Program-made: the position numbers and the translations under genes
Source of the DNA: VRUE01 sp963817905
GTDB taxonomy: Bacteria; Actinomycetota; Thermoleophilia; Solirubrobacterales; 70-9
Direction of reading: 5' to 3'
Length of the DNA: 64,000 bases
Assembly (NCBI GenBank): GCA_963817905.1
Contig: CAWFPS010000003.1
Location: 310,001-374,000, forward strand
Notes under the pieces: generated by a model
What the model was told of the DNA's origin: nothing
The model's input: the letters and a program-made list of their open reading frames with translations, nothing else
Database searches by the model: none
In this document: positions 51,457-59,352 of the stretch, in pieces
How the letters are laid out: each line of letters opens with the position of its first letter
Position numbering within the stretch: position 1 is the stretch's first letter

Positions 51457-53134
51457 GGGGCCAAGTCTTTACGGCCAACTCTGCGAGTTTCCGTTGACGC
51501 CCCTCTATGGCAGCCTCAGACCAACCATCGCTCTCGGCGATCATGTTGGTGAGCAGATATGGAGAGTCTGCATAAATGGGCTTCTTTGCGTCGAACCCAA
51601 GGCTCTTTAGGTCGGAGTTGTCTGAGACACGGAGAAGGGCGAGATTGCCCGCTCGGGTCGTCAGCCGAGCTACATCATCCTCGCTGAATTCCGGCCAGTT
51701 CTCCTGCGGCTTTTTTGGCAGAACATGCTCTAGATTGATGATCTGGCGATCCTCATGTAGAACGAACCATGGCTCCGCCTCGCCCTTCGCCGTCATCTCA
51801 AGGGAACGGAGGTAGTAGCGGGCGAGCCGTGCGTTTGAGACTTTGGCCGTCTCGAACGCTTCTTGAAATCCTTGATCGCCAGGCATGATGCTGGCAAGCT
51901 TTGCGCGCAGTTTTGCGGCGTCGTCAATCTCCCCGTCGAACACAAGCTTTGCCGCTTCAGCAAGCGGAAGCTCTACGGAGCCGGTTCGCGTACTGGAGGC
52001 AATCATCAGCCGCACCCCAAGCGCAATCAAGTATTTGAACGCACGAGACGCCTCAATTGGGTCCATTGCCGCCGCCAAGGAGAGAACCAGCGGCCGCATC
52101 GGCTTGATGTCGAAAAGATTGAGAACCTCAACGGATTTGCGGCCCGCGTCGGGGTAGGTATTCCAGCGCTCATGGTCGAGGTTGAGCGTTGCCACATAGA
52201 CGTTCGAGAGAGTTTCGAGCGTCGATGAGAGCGTGACTGCTGCCTGCTCAGATCGTGCAAGCTCCTGAACCACCTCATATACATCGGCTTTCCGCAGATA
52301 TCCATGCTGCGTAATAAGCGCGTGGCGGAGAAACGTCATCGTGATTTCCGCATCATCGGAGGTTGACTCCAGTGCTCCGCGCATATATGACCAGCGGGCT
52401 TGTACCTCTTCGATGCGGCCATTTGATCGTGAGAACAGGTGATTCTTGATTAGGTCGGCCTGCGACGTTCTAAGGCCGCGGTCATTGAGGGTCTCGAACA
52501 TCTTGAATGCGTCAGCATCGCTCGGAACCCGGAGTAGGATCGCCGCAGCCTGAAACTCGATAAACGACACCCAGCGGTTTAGAACCTCGCCATGCTCTTT
52601 CTCATCGAAAGGAGCGACGATCCGCTTGACTTGCTTCTTGGCCTCTTTACGAGCGATCAAGAGCCGCTCGTGGGAGGCGCGCTGCGGCGCTGGCTCTGCA
52701 TCGGTTGGAGGAGCGACGATCTGCGTAAACAACTCGTTGTCATCGAGATTGAGGGCTAGCTTTGGGACGAGTTGCCGGCGATCCCGGTCGATACCCGAAA
52801 TGAATTCGGTGTCGATGGAAGTCACAAGAAACTCGTCGCCCCGCTCTTTGGCGTAGTCCCGAATTGCGGAAAGGAGGATCGCCGTAGTTGCCAGTCGCTG
52901 CTGCCCGTCTACAACCTCAAGCGAGCCCTCCTCACGAGGAATCGTGACGATGGTGCCCAGGAAGTAGGGCTTGCCCTCATTGATGGCCAGCGCGAAGTCT
53001 TGGAGTAGATCTGTGATCTCCCGCTCAGTCCATGCATACTCGCGCTGGTTGGGAGGAACCCTCAAGCGATAGCGCTTGAGCAGGCTGCCAAGACCCAGCT
53101 CCTCAAACGCGATTTGTCCCTTGGCCTCAGCCAT
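51446..53134 (-). CDS. DUF262/DUF1524 (GmrSD-like) protein (562 aa)
   Basis: ATG 53134 overlaps the RHH stop. N-terminal DUF262: LRVPPNQREYAWTEREITDL and LEVVDGQQRLATTAILLSAI with the DGQQR nucleotide-binding motif. Middle helical region (MFETLNDRGLRTSQADLIKN). C-terminal DUF1524 HNH-like part: QIINLEHVLPKKPQENWPEF and LATRAGNLALL-like TTRAGNLALLRVSDNSDLKS. This is the GmrSD / type IV restriction architecture that senses modified phage DNA. GC is lower than in neighbours, so recently acquired. Defence role is inferred from the family. Confidence 0.88.
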   Translation of the reverse strand: MAEAKGQIAFEELGLGSLLKRYRLRVPPNQREYAWTEREITDLLQDFALAINEGKPYFLGTIVTIPREEGSLEVVDGQQRLATTAILLSAIRDYAKERGDEFLVTSIDTEFISGIDRDRRQLVPKLALNLDDNELFTQIVAPPTDAEPAPQRASHERLLIARKEAKKQVKRIVAPFDEKEHGEVLNRWVSFIEFQAAAILLRVPSDADAFKMFETLNDRGLRTSQADLIKNHLFSRSNGRIEEVQARWSYMRGALESTSDDAEITMTFLRHALITQHGYLRKADVYEVVQELARSEQAAVTLSSTLETLSNVYVATLNLDHERWNTYPDAGRKSVEVLNLFDIKPMRPLVLSLAAAMDPIEASRAFKYLIALGVRLMIASSTRTGSVELPLAEAAKLVFDGEIDDAAKLRAKLASIMPGDQGFQEAFETAKVSNARLARYYLRSLEMTAKGEAEPWFVLHEDRQIINLEHVLPKKPQENWPEFSEDDVARLTTRAGNLALLRVSDNSDLKSLGFDAKKPIYADSPYLLTNMIAESDGWSEAAIEGRQRKLAELAVKTWPLTL

Positions 53135-53327
53135 CGCTGCTCCCAAAATGGATCGGCTCGACAAATGGGATCTTCTGGCCTCCGCTCTCAAGCTCTCTGA
53201 TGGCCGCAAGACGCAAACGCTCTCGGACCCATGAAGACATAGGAATCCCCGCTAGCTCGGCTGCTGCCTGGAATCCCTGCTTCTCCGCATCAGTAAGCCG
53301 GATCTGAAGTGTTTGCCCCTTGGCCAT
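53127..53327 (-). CDS. RHH-type small DNA-binding protein (66 aa)
   Basis: ATG 53327: MAKGQTLQIRLTDAEKQGFQ, AAAELAGIPMSSWVRERLRL and AAIRELESGGQKIPFVEPIH. Ribbon-helix-helix of the MobC/CopG kind. Coupled to the DUF262 gene (stop overlaps start), so it could be the DUF262 controller. Its ATG is 6 nt after TACACT, and an inverted TGTAATGCAT/ATGCATTACA pair spans this promoter and the transposase promoter. Confidence 0.8.
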   Translation of the reverse strand: MAKGQTLQIRLTDAEKQGFQAAAELAGIPMSSWVRERLRLAAIRELESGGQKIPFVEPIHFGSSDG

Positions 53328-53333
53328 GGGGCA

Positions 53334-53400
53334 AGTGTAATGCATATGGCATCACAAAATCAAGACCCTCCCTTGACTGTACTGCAAAATGCATTACAAT
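53334..53400. promoter_or_regulatory. Divergent promoter/operator between RHH and transposase genes
   Basis: Rightward: TTGACT (53373), 16 bp, TACAAT (53395-53400), ATG 6 nt later. Leftward: TTGATT (53358-53363), 18 bp, TACACT (53334-53339), ATG 6 nt later. The 10-bp inverted sites TGTAATGCAT (53336-53345) and ATGCATTACA (53389-53398) cover both -10 boxes. Both mRNAs would be leaderless. Confidence 0.75.
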
Positions 53401-53406
53401 ATGCCT

Positions 53407-54240
53407 ATGAACAGGCTCTCAACCGAGAAGCGCGCCCAGACCATCGGCGCCCTGGTCGAGGGCAACTCGATCCGGGCGACGGTCCGAATGACCGGCGCGG
53501 CCAAGAACACGATCTCGAAACTGCTGGTCGATCTCGGGGAAGCCTGCGCCGAGTATCAGGACGGGGTGCTGGTCGATCTCCCCTGCAAGGTCGTGGAGGC
53601 TGACGAGATCTGGGCGTATTGCTACGCCAAGCAGAAGAACGTGCCCGAGCAGTTCAAGGGCACGCCGGGCTACGGCGATGTCTGGACCTTCACGGCGATC
53701 TGCGCCGATACGAAGCTGGTCCCGTCGTGGCTGATCGGGGAGCGGACCTCTGATGACGCCGAGGTCTTCCTGACGGACCTGGCGAGCCGGATGGCGAACC
53801 GCATCCAGCTATCGACGGACGGGCACAAGATGTACGAAGCGACCGTGGGGCCGTCCTTCGGCTATAAGGTCGATTGGGCGCAGATCCACAAGACCTACGC
53901 GACCCCGACCGATCTCGGCAAATACAGCCCGCCCGTCTGCACCGGGGCGAAGAAGATCCCGCTGAGGGGCGTTCCCGACTGGGACCGGATCTCGACCAGC
54001 TACGTCGAGCGGCAGAACCTCACGATGCGGATGGGGATGCGGCGCTTCACGCGGCTGACGAATGGATTCAGCCGCAAGGTCGAGAACCTCTCGCACGCGG
54101 TCAGCCTGCACTTCATGCACTACAACTTCGCCCGTCCGCACAAAGCGCTGAAAGAGCGCTACCCGAGGACTCCAGCGATGGCGGCCGGGGTGGCCGATCA
54201 CGTCTGGTCGCTGGAAGAGATCGCAGGACTGCTGGACTGA
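53407..54240 (+). CDS. IS1-family DDE transposase
   Basis: 277 aa from ATG 53407 (ATG 53389 lies within the operator). N-terminal HTH (ALVEGNSIRATVRMTGAAKN), first Asp in KVVEADEIWAYCYAKQKN, second in IQLSTDGHKMYEA, Glu in STSYVERQNLTMRMGMRRFT, then LTNGFSRKVENLSHAVSLHF and MHYNFARPHKALKERYPRTP. A single ORF without the InsA/InsB frameshift of classical IS1. GC is host-like, in contrast to the DUF262 gene. Confidence 0.92.
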   Translation: MNRLSTEKRAQTIGALVEGNSIRATVRMTGAAKNTISKLLVDLGEACAEYQDGVLVDLPCKVVEADEIWAYCYAKQKNVPEQFKGTPGYGDVWTFTAICADTKLVPSWLIGERTSDDAEVFLTDLASRMANRIQLSTDGHKMYEATVGPSFGYKVDWAQIHKTYATPTDLGKYSPPVCTGAKKIPLRGVPDWDRISTSYVERQNLTMRMGMRRFTRLTNGFSRKVENLSHAVSLHFMHYNFARPHKALKERYPRTPAMAAGVADHVWSLEEIAGLLD

Positions 54241-54249
54241 CGATTCTCT

Positions 54250-54468
54250 CTACGCGCTGGTAGCGAGGAAATGATGCCGATCAGCAACCGGCACCCGATA
54301 GACGACATCGGTGGATCGGACGCGAGGATTGCTCTGGAGCAGGTAATAGGTCTCGGCCGATGCAGCTACGCGGGTTCCCCGTATGGCGACCCACTTGCCG
54401 GAATGTCGCTTGGCTGTGCGCGCCGAAATCGGCGACTTGGAGACGATCGTTTCAGAATCCCGGCTCAT
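54250..54468 (-). CDS. DUF5678-like small protein (72 aa)
   Basis: SARTAKRHSGKWVAIRGTRV, AASAETYYLLQSNPRVRSTD and VVYRVPVADRHHFLATSA match the pattern GKWVA-x-RGxRVVAS...V..VP seen in DUF5678-type small proteins, usually next to retropepsin-like proteins as here (54542). Antiparallel to transposase. Role unknown. Confidence 0.6.
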   Translation of the reverse strand: MSRDSETIVSKSPISARTAKRHSGKWVAIRGTRVAASAETYYLLQSNPRVRSTDVVYRVPVADRHHFLATSA

Positions 54469-54541
54469 TCGCCACTCCCTCTCACTCGACCAAACAATAG
54501 TATTCCATCGGCAGGGGCATCTGTGGGGAAATCTCTAGGTC

Positions 54542-55009
54542 TTGCCTACCCTAATCCTTAGCTACGACACCGGCACCGTGCCGCAAGTATCGGTCCAGCT
54601 GGAAACCGCCAGCGGGTCCAAGCGCGCGGTCGGCGAGATTGACAGCGGCTCGGTCCGGAGTCTATGCCCTTTGCTCTTTCTGGAGGAGCTTGGGCTGTCA
54701 ATGGACGATCTCGTGCTGAACGAGCGGAAAGGCTCTCCCGCGGTCGGCCCGGAGTTCAACACATGGTCTCCAAAAGTAGGCATTAGCGGGCAAATCATGA
54801 TCCCTTCCCTGGAGGAGAACGATCTGGTTCCCTGGGACAAGCTCTTCAATATGAACCTGGTATTCGCCGAGACAGAAACGCTGCTCTTGGGTCAAGCGGA
54901 TTTCTTCGCTGCTTTTGACGTGCAATTCTTCAATGGCACTGAGCACGACGAGGGCTCGGAACTGCGCGTCACGCGCTGTCCGCGTGGACAGCATCCGCGC
55001 CTCGGCTGA
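54542..55009 (+). CDS. Retropepsin-like protein, DSG variant (155 aa)
   Basis: TTG 54542: PTLILSYDTGTVPQVSVQLE, then RAVGEIDSGSVRSLCPLLFL, where DSG takes the place of the pepsin DT/SG, and QIMIPSLEENDLVPWDK, LLLGQADFFAAFDVQFF (the usual LG-x-DFF loop). One lobe, so it would act as a dimer like retroviral proteases. C-terminal ELRVTRCPRGQHPRLG looks unstructured. Proteolysis not established. Confidence 0.6.
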   Translation: MPTLILSYDTGTVPQVSVQLETASGSKRAVGEIDSGSVRSLCPLLFLEELGLSMDDLVLNERKGSPAVGPEFNTWSPKVGISGQIMIPSLEENDLVPWDKLFNMNLVFAETETLLLGQADFFAAFDVQFFNGTEHDEGSELRVTRCPRGQHPRLG

Positions 55010-55036
55010 GGGCGCAGATCCTCTATCCGTCCACGA

Positions 55037-55264
55037 TCAGACCCGGCTGTTGATCTCGACCGGCACGGCGGCGGGCGTGGGGAACTCAACCGGCAACGCC
55101 GCGTAGCGATCAAGGTCGAACTGGTTCAGCGCCCAGACCCGCTCTACCTCGGCGGCGTCCTTGGAACTGAGCCGCACATCCCGAGTGCCGCCAGTGCCGT
55201 CGAGGACCGTCGCGATCAGGTTGCCGCTAGCGTCTCGCTTCTTGGACTGGACGCTGATGAGCAT
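55037..55264 (-). CDS. Hypothetical protein near right transposon end (75 aa)
   Basis: MLISVQSKKRDASGNLIATV, LDGTGGTRDVRLSSKDAAEV, ERVWALNQFDLDRYAALPVE. No recognised domain; beta-rich start then a helix. Convergent with the retropepsin-like gene and 130 bp inside the right inverted repeat. Confidence 0.5.
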   Translation of the reverse strand: MLISVQSKKRDASGNLIATVLDGTGGTRDVRLSSKDAAEVERVWALNQFDLDRYAALPVEFPTPAAVPVEINSRV

Positions 55265-55412
55265 GGGGTCAAGGTATCGCAGCTACCAGGCTCTCGGCCT
55301 CAACGTCGGCGAGGCGCTGGTCGTGACCGCTGGGGGTCGGGTGCTGGGCTACGGCGAGAGGCTGTGGGCGAGGGCTTTCAGCAGGTAGGGGATTTCAAAC
55401 TGACCCACTACC

Positions 55413-55420
55413 GCTACCGC
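55413..55420. repeat. Target-site duplication, right
   Basis: GCTACCGC, direct copy of 50637-50644. Followed by ACGCGGCACCGGGCGTCTATA, the other half of the interrupted palindrome. Confidence 0.85.
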
Positions 55421-55460
55421 ACGCGGCACCGGGCGTCTATAGCCGATCACGCAAGTCCAA

Positions 55461-56321
55461 TCAGCCCAGGCTGGGGCGCATCTGGCGGAGCCTTTTTACG
55501 CGCTCCTCGATCGGGGGGTGGGTCGAGAAGAGGCCGGCGACGCCCTTGCTGGAGAAGGGCTTGACGATGTAGAGCGGCTCGGCCGCCTGGTTGACCTGCA
55601 TCGGCATCGCCGTCGCACCTTGCTCGAGGCGCAGCAGAGCACTGGCCAGGGACTCCGGGTTGCCGCAGATTTCCGCGCCACCGGCGTCCGCCGCGTACTC
55701 GCGCTGGCGCGATATCGCCAGCTGGATGATCGAGGCGGCGATCGGGGCAAGCAGGAACGTGGCGAGTTGGCCGACCAGGGCGAGCGGTGAGTTGTCGTCG
55801 TTGCCGAACCAGAGCAGCATGTATGCGATGTAGGTGATCGCGGCACCGATCGCCGAGGCGACCGACTGGATCAGGATGTCGCGGTTGCGGATGTGGGTCA
55901 GCTCGTGGGCAAGCACGCCGCGCAGCTCGTCTTCGGAGAGCAGGTTCATGATCCCGCGGGTGACCGCGACGGCCGAGTGCTTGGGGTTGCGCCCGGTGGC
56001 GAAGGCGTTGGGCTGGTCCTGGGGGATCAGGTAGAGGCGAGGCATCGGCAGGCCCGCCCGCGTCGTAAGTTCTTCGACCGCGACGTAGAGCTTCGGTGCT
56101 TCCTCGCGCGAGAGCGGCTTTGCACGGCTCATCGCCAGCGCCATTTTGTCGCTGAAGAAGTAGGAGAAGAGATTGATCGCGAAGGCGATGCCGAGGAAGA
56201 GGAGCGCGGTCTGGGCGCCGCCGATCAGGGCCCCGATCACGACCAGCAGGCCCGAAAGCGAGGCCATCAGGATCGTGGTGCGGATCGTCGCGCCGAAGGT
56301 GGACTGCTTGGTTGTCTTCAT
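55461..56321 (-). CDS. htpX: HtpX membrane zinc protease (M48)
   Basis: 286 aa from ATG 56321. Two N-terminal helices (GATIRTTILMASLSGLLVVI, LFLGIAFAINLFSYFFS), PNAFATGRNPKHSAVAVTRG, zinc motif LRGVLAHELTHIRNRDI (HELTH), third ligand region RQREYAADAGGAEICGNP, C-terminal FSTHPPIEERVKRLRQM. Degrades misfolded membrane proteins. Its 3' end is 40 bp from the IS1 insertion. Confidence 0.95.
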   Translation of the reverse strand: MKTTKQSTFGATIRTTILMASLSGLLVVIGALIGGAQTALLFLGIAFAINLFSYFFSDKMALAMSRAKPLSREEAPKLYVAVEELTTRAGLPMPRLYLIPQDQPNAFATGRNPKHSAVAVTRGIMNLLSEDELRGVLAHELTHIRNRDILIQSVASAIGAAITYIAYMLLWFGNDDNSPLALVGQLATFLLAPIAASIIQLAISRQREYAADAGGAEICGNPESLASALLRLEQGATAMPMQVNQAAEPLYIVKPFSSKGVAGLFSTHPPIEERVKRLRQMRPSLG

Positions 56322-56397
56322 CGGGTGTCTGCTCCTCGGTTTCGCTTTGCCGGCTAAGTATGGCCTCGGCAACGGATTTCAACGATAGAGGAGTGGC

Positions 56398-57297
56398 CTA
56401 ACCGTCTCGCAAACCGAGCAGCTTCGTCGCCAGCACCGCCCCGGCCCGCTCCGGTTCCGCCTCCAACTGACGTTCGGAAAGACGCAGCACCTCAAAGCCA
56501 AGACGCATCAGCTCCAGGTCTCTGCCGTGATCGTCCTGGAAGGCTGCCTTGCCGCGGTGATGGAGATAGTGGTCGGTTTCGACCACGAACTTCCTGTCTC
56601 TCCAGAGGAAGTCGATGAGATGAGGACCGATGCGAACGTTGACCTCGGGGCGCGGCAAGCGGTGGCGGCGGCAGAGCCGCAAGAAGTCCCGCTCCAGATC
56701 GCCGCGGGTGGGGTCGCCTCCCTCATCGCCGATTGGCAGGCCGATGACGCCGGCCTGGCGAATCGCCTTGCGCAAATCGCGAGGAGAGACGATGGCCCGG
56801 CCCGCTGAGATCGCTGCGCGAAGGTCCGCGATCGTCCGTGCCGGGGTGGTTGTCGGGATTCCGCGACACAGGGTCACCTCGGCAGCAGCGAGAGAGCGGG
56901 GTCGATGCATCCGGATCCCAGGGCGGCGTGCCCTGCCGCCACGGCCAGCGACGATCACATCGGCGGGAGCATTCCCCGGCGGCAACAACCCCCAAAGCCA
57001 CGCCGCGCTGCGGTGGCTGACGGCTGCGCCCCAGTGCGTCAAGACCGATCCGCCTTGCCGAGATCCTCGCCCTAGAGCCAGTACCGCAGCCAGGGCACGG
57101 CCCTCGGGCGGCGGCGCGGCGTGTCCCACGGAGTAGACGCCGCGATGCAAGCGGTGAAGGCGCCCGGTTGCCACGCGCGTCCGAACCGCATCGTCGCTGA
57201 CCCCACAGCAGCGGAGCTGATCGATCGAGAGCACCCCGTGCTGTCTCGCTGATATCTCCGCGATCCGCCGGTCGGGTGGGGCGAGTTTTCCGTCCAC
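56398..57297 (-). CDS. AbiEi-like winged helix fused to DUF559 endonuclease fold (299 aa)
   Basis: N-terminal AbiEi_4 type: RRIAEISARQHGVLSIDQLR, GRLHRLHRGVYSVGHAAPPP, THWGAAVSHRSAAWLWGLLP and GIPTTTPARTIADLRAAISA. C-terminal Vsr/DUF559: RLPRPEVNVRIGPHLIDFLW, RDRKFVVETDHYLHHRGKAA, FQDDHGRDLELMRLGFEVLR. The Asp of LIDFLW and Glu of VVETD fit a PD-(D/E)xK site. Start placed at GTG 57297; GTG 57339 would add 14 residues. Common as a lone gene in actinobacteria; no AbiEii toxin adjacent. Confidence 0.8.
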   Translation of the reverse strand: MDGKLAPPDRRIAEISARQHGVLSIDQLRCCGVSDDAVRTRVATGRLHRLHRGVYSVGHAAPPPEGRALAAVLALGRGSRQGGSVLTHWGAAVSHRSAAWLWGLLPPGNAPADVIVAGRGGRARRPGIRMHRPRSLAAAEVTLCRGIPTTTPARTIADLRAAISAGRAIVSPRDLRKAIRQAGVIGLPIGDEGGDPTRGDLERDFLRLCRRHRLPRPEVNVRIGPHLIDFLWRDRKFVVETDHYLHHRGKAAFQDDHGRDLELMRLGFEVLRLSERQLEAEPERAGAVLATKLLGLRDG

Positions 57298-57379
57298 AAC
57301 ACGGATAAGTCGCCCCAAGCCCAATCTCTCCCCCCCCACCCGCCGATTCGTTCCGAGTTCGGCCTGGCATGATCGGGGC

Positions 57380-58825
57380 GTGGGTGAATTTCAAGAGAAG
57401 CGGTGGCTGGCGCTGATCCTGCTCTGCTCGGCGCAGTTTGTCGTCGTCTTGGACGCCTCGATCGTCAATGTGGCGCTGCCTACGATCGGCAAAGCGCTCG
57501 ACTTCTCGCAGGAGAACCTGCCCTGGGTGGTCAACGCTTACGTGCTGACCTTCGGCGGCTTCCTGCTGCTGGGCGGGCGCACGGCGGACCTGGTCGGGCG
57601 GCGCAAGGTCTTCATGGGTGGCCTGCTGCTGGTCGCGGTCGCCTCACTGGCCGCCGGCTTCGCCGCCACCGAGGGCCAGCTGATCGTCGCCCGCGCCGCG
57701 CAGGGCCTGGGCGCGGCGATCATCTCCCCCGCCGCACTCTCGATAGTCACCACCACCTTCCGCGACGGCTCGGAGCGCAACAAGGCGCTCGGCGTCTGGG
57801 GCGCGGTGGCGGGCTCGGGCGGCGCCGCGGGCGTACTGCTCGGCGGCATCCTCACCGACGGCCTCGGCTGGGAGTGGGTGCTCTGGGTCAACGTGCCGGT
57901 CAGCCTGATCGCCTTCGTGCTCTCGCCGCGGTTGATCGCCGAAAGCCGCATGGAGGGCGAGAGGCGGGTCTTCGACGTCGCCGGCGCGGTCACCGTCACC
58001 GCCGCCCTCTCGATCCTCGTCTACGCGCTCGTCGACGCCAACAGCACCGGCTGGGGCTCGACCCAGACGATCGGGCTGATCGCCCTCTCCATCGCCTTGA
58101 TGGCGACATTCGTCGCGATCGAGCTGCGGGCGAGCAAACCGCTGGTGCCGTTCTCGATCTTCCGCATCCGCACCCTTACCGGCGCCAATGTGGTCGGCCT
58201 GCTGGTCGGTGCCTCGCTCTTCTCGATGTTCTTCTTCATCTCGCTCTACATGCAGCAGGTGCTCGGCTACAGCGCGATCCACGCCGGCCTCTCCTACCTG
58301 CCGCTGGCCCTGGTGATCATGGCCTCCGCGGGGATCGCCTCCCAACTGGTCACCAAGCTCGGCTACAAGCCGGTGCTCGCCGCCGGGCTGCTCTTCATCG
58401 TCATCGGCCTCGCCTGGTTCAGCCGCATCTCCGTCGGCGGCAGCTTCACCGCCGACATCCTCGGGCCCTCGCTATTTGCCGCCGCCGGACTCGGCTTCGC
58501 CTTCGTGACGACGACGATCGCCGCCGTCTCGGGGGTCGACGAGAACGAGGCGGGCCTGGCCAGCGGCCTGATCAACACCTCCCAGCAAGTCGGCGGGGCG
58601 CTTGGCCTGGCGGTGCTCTCGGCGGTGGCGATCTCCGCCACCAGCAATGCGACCTCCACCGGCTCGAATGACCTCAGTGCCCTAACCGAGGGCTTCCAGG
58701 CCGCCTTCCTCGGCGGCTCGGCGATCGCGGCGCTCGGCTTCGTCCTGACGCTGGTCCTAATCCGTGGCCGCGACAGCCGCGCCCACATGGAGCTCGGCAA
58801 AGACGCGGCCACGGAAGCCGCATAA
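57380..58825 (+). CDS. MFS drug exporter, DHA2 (14-helix) type
   Basis: 481 aa from GTG 57380. FVVVLDASIVNVALPTIGKA (motif D1 of DHA2), LLLGGRTADLVGRRKVFMGG (motif A), AARAAQGLGAAIISPAALSI-like QGLGAAIISPAALSIVTTTF (motif B), GAVAGSGGAAGVLLGGILTD (motif C), and the paired second-half helices to LGFVLTLVLIRGRDSR. Proton-driven export of hydrophobic compounds. Divergent from the AbiEi gene; no regulator of the TetR kind adjacent, but Rrf2 follows 27 bp downstream. Confidence 0.92.
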   Translation: MGEFQEKRWLALILLCSAQFVVVLDASIVNVALPTIGKALDFSQENLPWVVNAYVLTFGGFLLLGGRTADLVGRRKVFMGGLLLVAVASLAAGFAATEGQLIVARAAQGLGAAIISPAALSIVTTTFRDGSERNKALGVWGAVAGSGGAAGVLLGGILTDGLGWEWVLWVNVPVSLIAFVLSPRLIAESRMEGERRVFDVAGAVTVTAALSILVYALVDANSTGWGSTQTIGLIALSIALMATFVAIELRASKPLVPFSIFRIRTLTGANVVGLLVGASLFSMFFFISLYMQQVLGYSAIHAGLSYLPLALVIMASAGIASQLVTKLGYKPVLAAGLLFIVIGLAWFSRISVGGSFTADILGPSLFAAAGLGFAFVTTTIAAVSGVDENEAGLASGLINTSQQVGGALGLAVLSAVAISATSNATSTGSNDLSALTEGFQAAFLGGSAIAALGFVLTLVLIRGRDSRAHMELGKDAATEAA

Positions 58826-58852
58826 CCGACCGCTTCAGTAGGATTTAGATCG

Positions 58853-59317
58853 ATGTTGTTCTCGACCAAAGCCGAGTACGGCGTGCGCCTCATGGTCGAG
58901 CTGGGCCGCCAGCCCGGCTCGGCGCCGATCTCGCTGAGCGCCGTCGCCGAGGCGGAGCGGCTGCCGCTCTCCTACCTGGAGCACCTGGTCGCCAAGCTGC
59001 GCAAGGCAGGGCTGGTCACCTCGACCCGGGGCGCGCACGGCGGCTACCGCCTGGCGAAACCGGCCGGGGAGATCACGATGGACGCGGTCGTCGAGGCGCT
59101 GGAAGGGCAGATCGCCCCGATGGAGTGCTTCCACGACACTCCAAACGGCAAAGTGCTCTGCTCACACGAGGAGGACGGCGACCACGCCTGTTCGACCAAG
59201 CTGCTTTGGATGCGCGTGCAGGGCGGGGTGACCAAAGCCCTCTCGGGCACGACGCTCGCCGAGCTGGTCGAGTTCGGCGGCGCCGAGCAGCGCACCCCGG
59301 TCGGCACGGCCGCCTGA
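58853..59317 (+). CDS. Rrf2-family Fe-S regulator of suf operon
   Basis: 154 aa. MLFSTKAEYGVRLMVELGRQ, AEAERLPLSYLEHLVAKLRK (HTH), TSTRGAHGGYRLAKPAGEIT (wing), then cysteines in MECFHDTPNGKVLCSHEEDG and DHACSTKLLW spaced as in IscR/SufR cluster-binding members. Likely senses Fe-S status and represses the suf genes that begin 35 bp downstream. Confidence 0.92.
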   Translation: MLFSTKAEYGVRLMVELGRQPGSAPISLSAVAEAERLPLSYLEHLVAKLRKAGLVTSTRGAHGGYRLAKPAGEITMDAVVEALEGQIAPMECFHDTPNGKVLCSHEEDGDHACSTKLLWMRVQGGVTKALSGTTLAELVEFGGAEQRTPVGTAA

Positions 59318-59352
59318 GCAAAGACCTTCCCAAACCCAGAAACGGAGTGAAA

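Larger units (their letters stand above)
50645..55412. mobile_element. IS1-family transposon with passenger genes (4.77 kb)
   Basis: Perfect 21-bp terminal inverted repeats (50645-50665 and 55392-55412, outer end GGTAGTGGGTCAGTTTGAAA) flanked by the direct repeat GCTACCGC. It encodes one IS1-family DDE transposase (53407-54240) plus eight other ORFs, including a DUF262-DUF1524 protein. The cargo is visibly less GC-rich than the host, notably 51446-53134. Autonomous IS1 elements are usually 0.7-1.2 kb, so this is a cargo-bearing form. Confidence 0.88.
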
